Origin: Arabidopsis thaliana
Taxonomy: Eukaryota > Streptophyta > Magnoliopsida > Brassicales > Brassicaceae
DNA: 64,000 bases
NCBI RefSeq assembly: GCF_000001735.4
Contig: NC_003074.8
Coordinates: 9,300,101-9,364,100, forward strand
Direction of reading: 5' to 3'
The notes beneath the pieces were generated by a model. That model saw only the letters and a program-made list of their open reading frames with translations, searched no databases and had not been told where the DNA came from. A program made the position numbers and the translations under genes. How positions within the stretch are numbered: position 1 is the first letter of the stretch; every line of letters starts with the position of its first letter. Shown in pieces: positions 60,196-64,000 of this stretch.

Positions 60196-63100
60196 AGGAT
60201 TTTACACTGGAATATTCCTTTTCGATTCGCATAAAGATTCTTTTTTTTTTTGGAAGTACGAAACGTAGGTGACGGTTCACTGTTACCGAAAATAGAAATA
60301 AAATAATCTTTTTGGAGTTTGTATAATTTCGATTAAAAAAATAGAAATACATATATAATACATTATATAGATTTTATTCTAATTTTTATGTGATGTTTTT
60401 GTTAAATGCTTAGATATTACTTATTTTTATAAGGATAAAATTTGTAATATGAATTGAAATTAATACTGAAAGTGCAATGTATAAATAATAATAAAAAAAA
60501 TAAAAAGGACTTTTTATTAAAAATTAGAAGGATAATATTTCATTGTTACAAGATTGTTTTTCTTTTTCCATGTAAAACTCAATACTAATATCTCTCTAGT
60601 GATAAGCTATATAGATCAATACTATGAGTATGTATTAAACTATAGTTTAGGTGTCGATTAATTTGATCACGACTTCACGAGTGTCATTGTGTCAACTTTA
60701 AATCTGAGTTTATATTATATAGGTTTTTGTTTACATCTCTGTGACTCAATGGATCTCTTTACAATTCTTGAAAATGTAAACAATCTAGTGAAAGTTAGTA
60801 AACAGTACACATATTGGTGAGCCGAATATGATATAAGCCTAAAATGACTACGTAGCCCAAAATAACTTAGTAGCCCAAAATGCCTATAATCACTTTTATC
60901 TATTACAAATCCACAAGGAACGTCAAGTCCAACTAAAAGCCTTATTAAACATGTTCAACTTAATTCTCTCAACTTCTAATTGGTTTAAAGTTGCAAGAGT
61001 GTGTTATGATCCTATATAATTAGAAATATTAAATAACCAAACGAAAATAATAATTAAGCAACCTAATCTTTCCAAAAGAAATCTATTACACAACCTTAAG
61101 CAAAATAATTAAGTAACTAATCCCTTTTCCATAAAAAACATTATAAAAAAAAAATATATGATTACTTGATAAAACATAAAAGATATAAATTTGATTTTTA
61201 AAAACATAGAAAGATATATCGCCATAAATGGTAATATTTTGTCAATACTTTCTCCATCACGTTGAAGTTTCATTTTATGTTAAAATATTCATGAATAAAA
61301 CGTATTCTTATAATAGAAATTTTTTTATTACATGTTTATGTTTTACACAAACCGATTTTGGATCGTAGATCCATAATAATTTTATTTAAATCACTTTATC
61401 CTGCACAAAATACAGGTTGTTATTGTAGTTATTCTTGTATTCAAGATATCTTGCCTCTGTATAATATTAAACTAATTAAATAACGGTTACTCAAATGATT
61501 TTGTGCCGATATTAGAGCATTACTATCCATTGTTTAAGGTTGATATAGAGTGATACACGCGTAGATGAATACAAGTTATTCGAAAGCTAAATGTTACAGA
61601 TAAATTATCTATGTTGTTGTGATATATGTAGCTCAAGTAACATGTCTATATAAAATTATTTTTATTTGTGAAAAACACTATGTTAATCATATATATGAAA
61701 GTTGGTCAACTCTCTCCCACAACTTGACACATCAGCACATGAGAGTTTGTCACCTAAACTTTTTAAAATAAGTAATACATAATTAATAATTAATTCAACA
61801 TATGAACCTATCATAAGTCAGAACTTCAATCATCATTCTTTCTAAGTTTCTTAATTCAATATATCCTCTTTTATTTTTTAGGCATTTAGGTAGAGAATAT
61901 GATGAGTACATTTTCCGGATGTAATCCTTTCTTTAATGGATTTCTGAGAAATGTTTATATATGAGACTCAGAAATTTTTTTAGCTTGTATGTTTCATTAG
62001 TTACGTTAGATTAAGTGATTATCTTAAAACGTATTACACTACGTGAAACACATGTGAAACGTGTTTTATCTACAAACAAATGTTTAAGTTTATCTTTATG
62101 ATATAACTTAAACACATCATCTAGAGAGTTGGAACCGGTTTTAAAATTAACACCAATAATGTTTTAGGCGATGAACTATCATAAAGCTTCTAAACAAATA
62201 ACTTTATGTTCTTTTTTTTTTTTCATGTTTGTCCTCTCTTGCTGTTGCAAGGAATTTTCAATTAAAATAAAATCCAATTTTTATATTACCTATCATTGCA
62301 TATAGTATTTTTGATATATTGTTAAAACTGCTAACCATCCATAAGAAAATATATATATGAAAAAAGAAATAAAAATATGAAAAAAATAAATAGCAAACAT
62401 TTGAAAAACAATAGTTATTATTAAATACAATTATACAAAATAACAAAAGAGGAGAACAAAACGAATGTTAGAAACAAAATCAAATTTATAAAAATATGCA
62501 AGAGTAAGCTAAAATGATGTTCTCCTATTATTTTTTACAACTCTCAATTAAAAAAAGCTACTGGAAAAGCAGATTTTATTACATCCATTATATTATTAAA
62601 AAAGAACAAAATGATATTTTTTGCCAAAACATTTGTGAAAATAACAAACAATTATAAAAAAATACATATAAAAAATTGGGAAAAAAATGGAAAAAAATTA
62701 TGAAACTAGATTTATATCTAATCAAAAATTCGTTAAAGTTAAACAATTAGGATTACAACAAAAGTAAAACAAAAATTTGATATAGAAATGAGAATTTTTA
62801 TTCGACAATATTAACCCATATGACAGACATAAGACACGAATGAAAAAAAAAAAATCACAAAAATAAATACTCAATATATATGTACACTTAACAATACCAA
62901 ACAAAAAGTATATATAATACACCTACAAATTAGATTCGGAATAAAGCCAAGTGGTTCAACTATGGATTAAGTGTGGAGCGGTTCAAATACTAACGAAAAT
63001 ATATACATATTCATATATATGTAATTTCTTTTGTTACTATTTAAACAGTACCAAAGCATGGGGTTTCATCACCACCTAAATTACCAACCATTTAAAAAGT

Positions 63101-64000
63101 TAGAGTTTTCTAAACAATAATAATAAATAATCATTATATGTTAGACATCATTACAATTTAATCCTCAAAATATAAAGAATGAGAACCAACATCCAACATA
63201 CTCAAAGCTTCTACGTAGGAGTAAAAATTAACAAACAATATATAGTGGTTAATAAAAAATATATAGTTTTCATCCTTCATAATATAATCTCTCTTATAAA
63301 AATAACATTTTTAAAAAAGGATGATAAACTAAATATATAAAAAAAATTTAAGGAAAATCAACAACAAAATTCCGCGCGTACACTCATCTAGTTAAGTTTA
63401 ATTAATGAATATGATATGTAAATTCTAAGACATAAAATGAATGGAGTAAGCATGGCGTCATGATGATCAAAGCCCTAAAAGAGCACCCACCACTCGGGAT
63501 AATGTTCACAAATCGTAACCAAACTTTTTTCTATTAAAGAATTTATATTCACTTTAAATAACCTTAAAATATTAAGAAAGTGCAAACACACTCATATATG
63601 TGTGTATATTATATATGTAAAAGTGTGACATAAGAAGACTACAAATGGCCACAAATGTGAAAAAAGGAAACGCAAAGGGACCAGAGACAACCCATGCGTG
63701 TGACCACAAAGTGATGCTTACTTATTTCTTATATGCTTACACATATTTGTTTATTCATAATCCAGAAAATCCATAATATATATGCATAAAGATCACATAC
63801 ACACACATGGGCAAGCACTTCCATATACAAAGAAACTAATTTATACTACTATATTTCATATTTGCTTCCATAAGACCTACCTCATCACACGTCACCGTTT
63901 CATATTTGCAAGATAGCCTCTTCAACCTTCCCAACATTTCGTGCACTAATAATGTTCGAATTAAACAAAAAAAAAATTATAAGAATAATGTTCGAATTAT
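60196..64000. other. Gene-free AT-rich region to the window end
   Basis: No gene is supported over 3.8 kb. The stretch 61000-63400 is extremely AT-rich with few long frames, ending in a Helitron-like terminus near 63391. Beyond it, 63420-64000 may be part of the distal promoter of a gene outside the window. Confidence 0.5.
63330..63391 (+). mobile_element. Possible Helitron 3' terminus
   Basis: The sequence AAAATTCCGCGCGTACACTC runs to CTAG at 63388-63391, followed by T. Helitron relics end in CTRR next to a host T, with a GC-rich hairpin 10-12 bases before; Arabidopsis copies often have CCGCGCG there. Only one hairpin arm is well preserved and I could not locate a 5' TC end in the AT-rich DNA upstream. 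Confidence 0.35.

Noticed and set aside
62941..62995. tRNA-like A-box GCCAAGTGG and B-box GGTTCAAATAC
   Set aside because: The boxes are only 33 bases apart, too close for a tRNA, and no acceptor stem or tail is present.
1..64000. CRISPR array, bacterial operon or phage features
   Set aside because: The sequence is plant nuclear DNA; the tandem repeats found have no spacers and belong to transposons or local duplications.

Overview
The window is plant nuclear DNA. It has AT-rich intergenic sequence, split genes with GT-AG introns, and gene products I recognise individually. The order of genes matches, from memory, Arabidopsis thaliana chromosome 3 (about At3g25590 to At3g25700); it is that species or a very close relative. 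For the multi-exon genes I worked out splice sites by hand. For ALA10, ABCG21, GATA and CHUP1 the summed exons give 1202, 672, 537 and 1004 residues, the lengths I remember for these proteins. The At3g25670-type LRR protein gives 475.

Layout. 0-8 kb: a Tourist-like MITE, a Cys/His-motif protein with RKSNFSE repeats (2171-3442), a small membrane protein (6003-6485) and the four-EF-hand calmodulin-like protein CML16 (7267-7752). 8.8-19.4 kb, minus strand: the P4-ATPase lipid flippase ALA10 and the half-size ABC transporter ABCG21, separated by 3.3 kb. 19.4-33.6 kb: a gene-free stretch full of transposon relics: a hAT-type element with an 8-bp target duplication carrying a 28-bp minisatellite of E2F-like motifs, a decayed copia polymerase, a gypsy/Athila gag piece, LTR-like sequence and long (TA)n tracts. 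33.6-41.9 kb: a MIZU-KUSSEI1-like gene, a tRNA-derived SINE with clear target duplications, the SKP1-like gene ASK15, a nucleoside diphosphate kinase pseudogene fragment, the peptide-hormone precursor IDL1, and the glutamyl-tRNA(Gln) amidotransferase subunit A gene. 44.4-60.2 kb: an LRR protein, two Tourist/Harbinger-type MITEs with TTA/TAA target duplications, a plastid-type SLH-domain protein, CHUP1 (chloroplast positioning) and a pepsin-like aspartic protease. 60.2-64 kb is AT-rich and gene-free, with a possible Helitron 3' end.

The genes do not form a pathway; this is ordinary euchromatin with independent genes. I see no dedicated novel gene system. The points most worth a second look are the 50-nt 'intron' of ASK15, which looks like a hidden frameshift; the E2F-like minisatellite inside the hAT element; the NDPK pseudogene; and the SINE.
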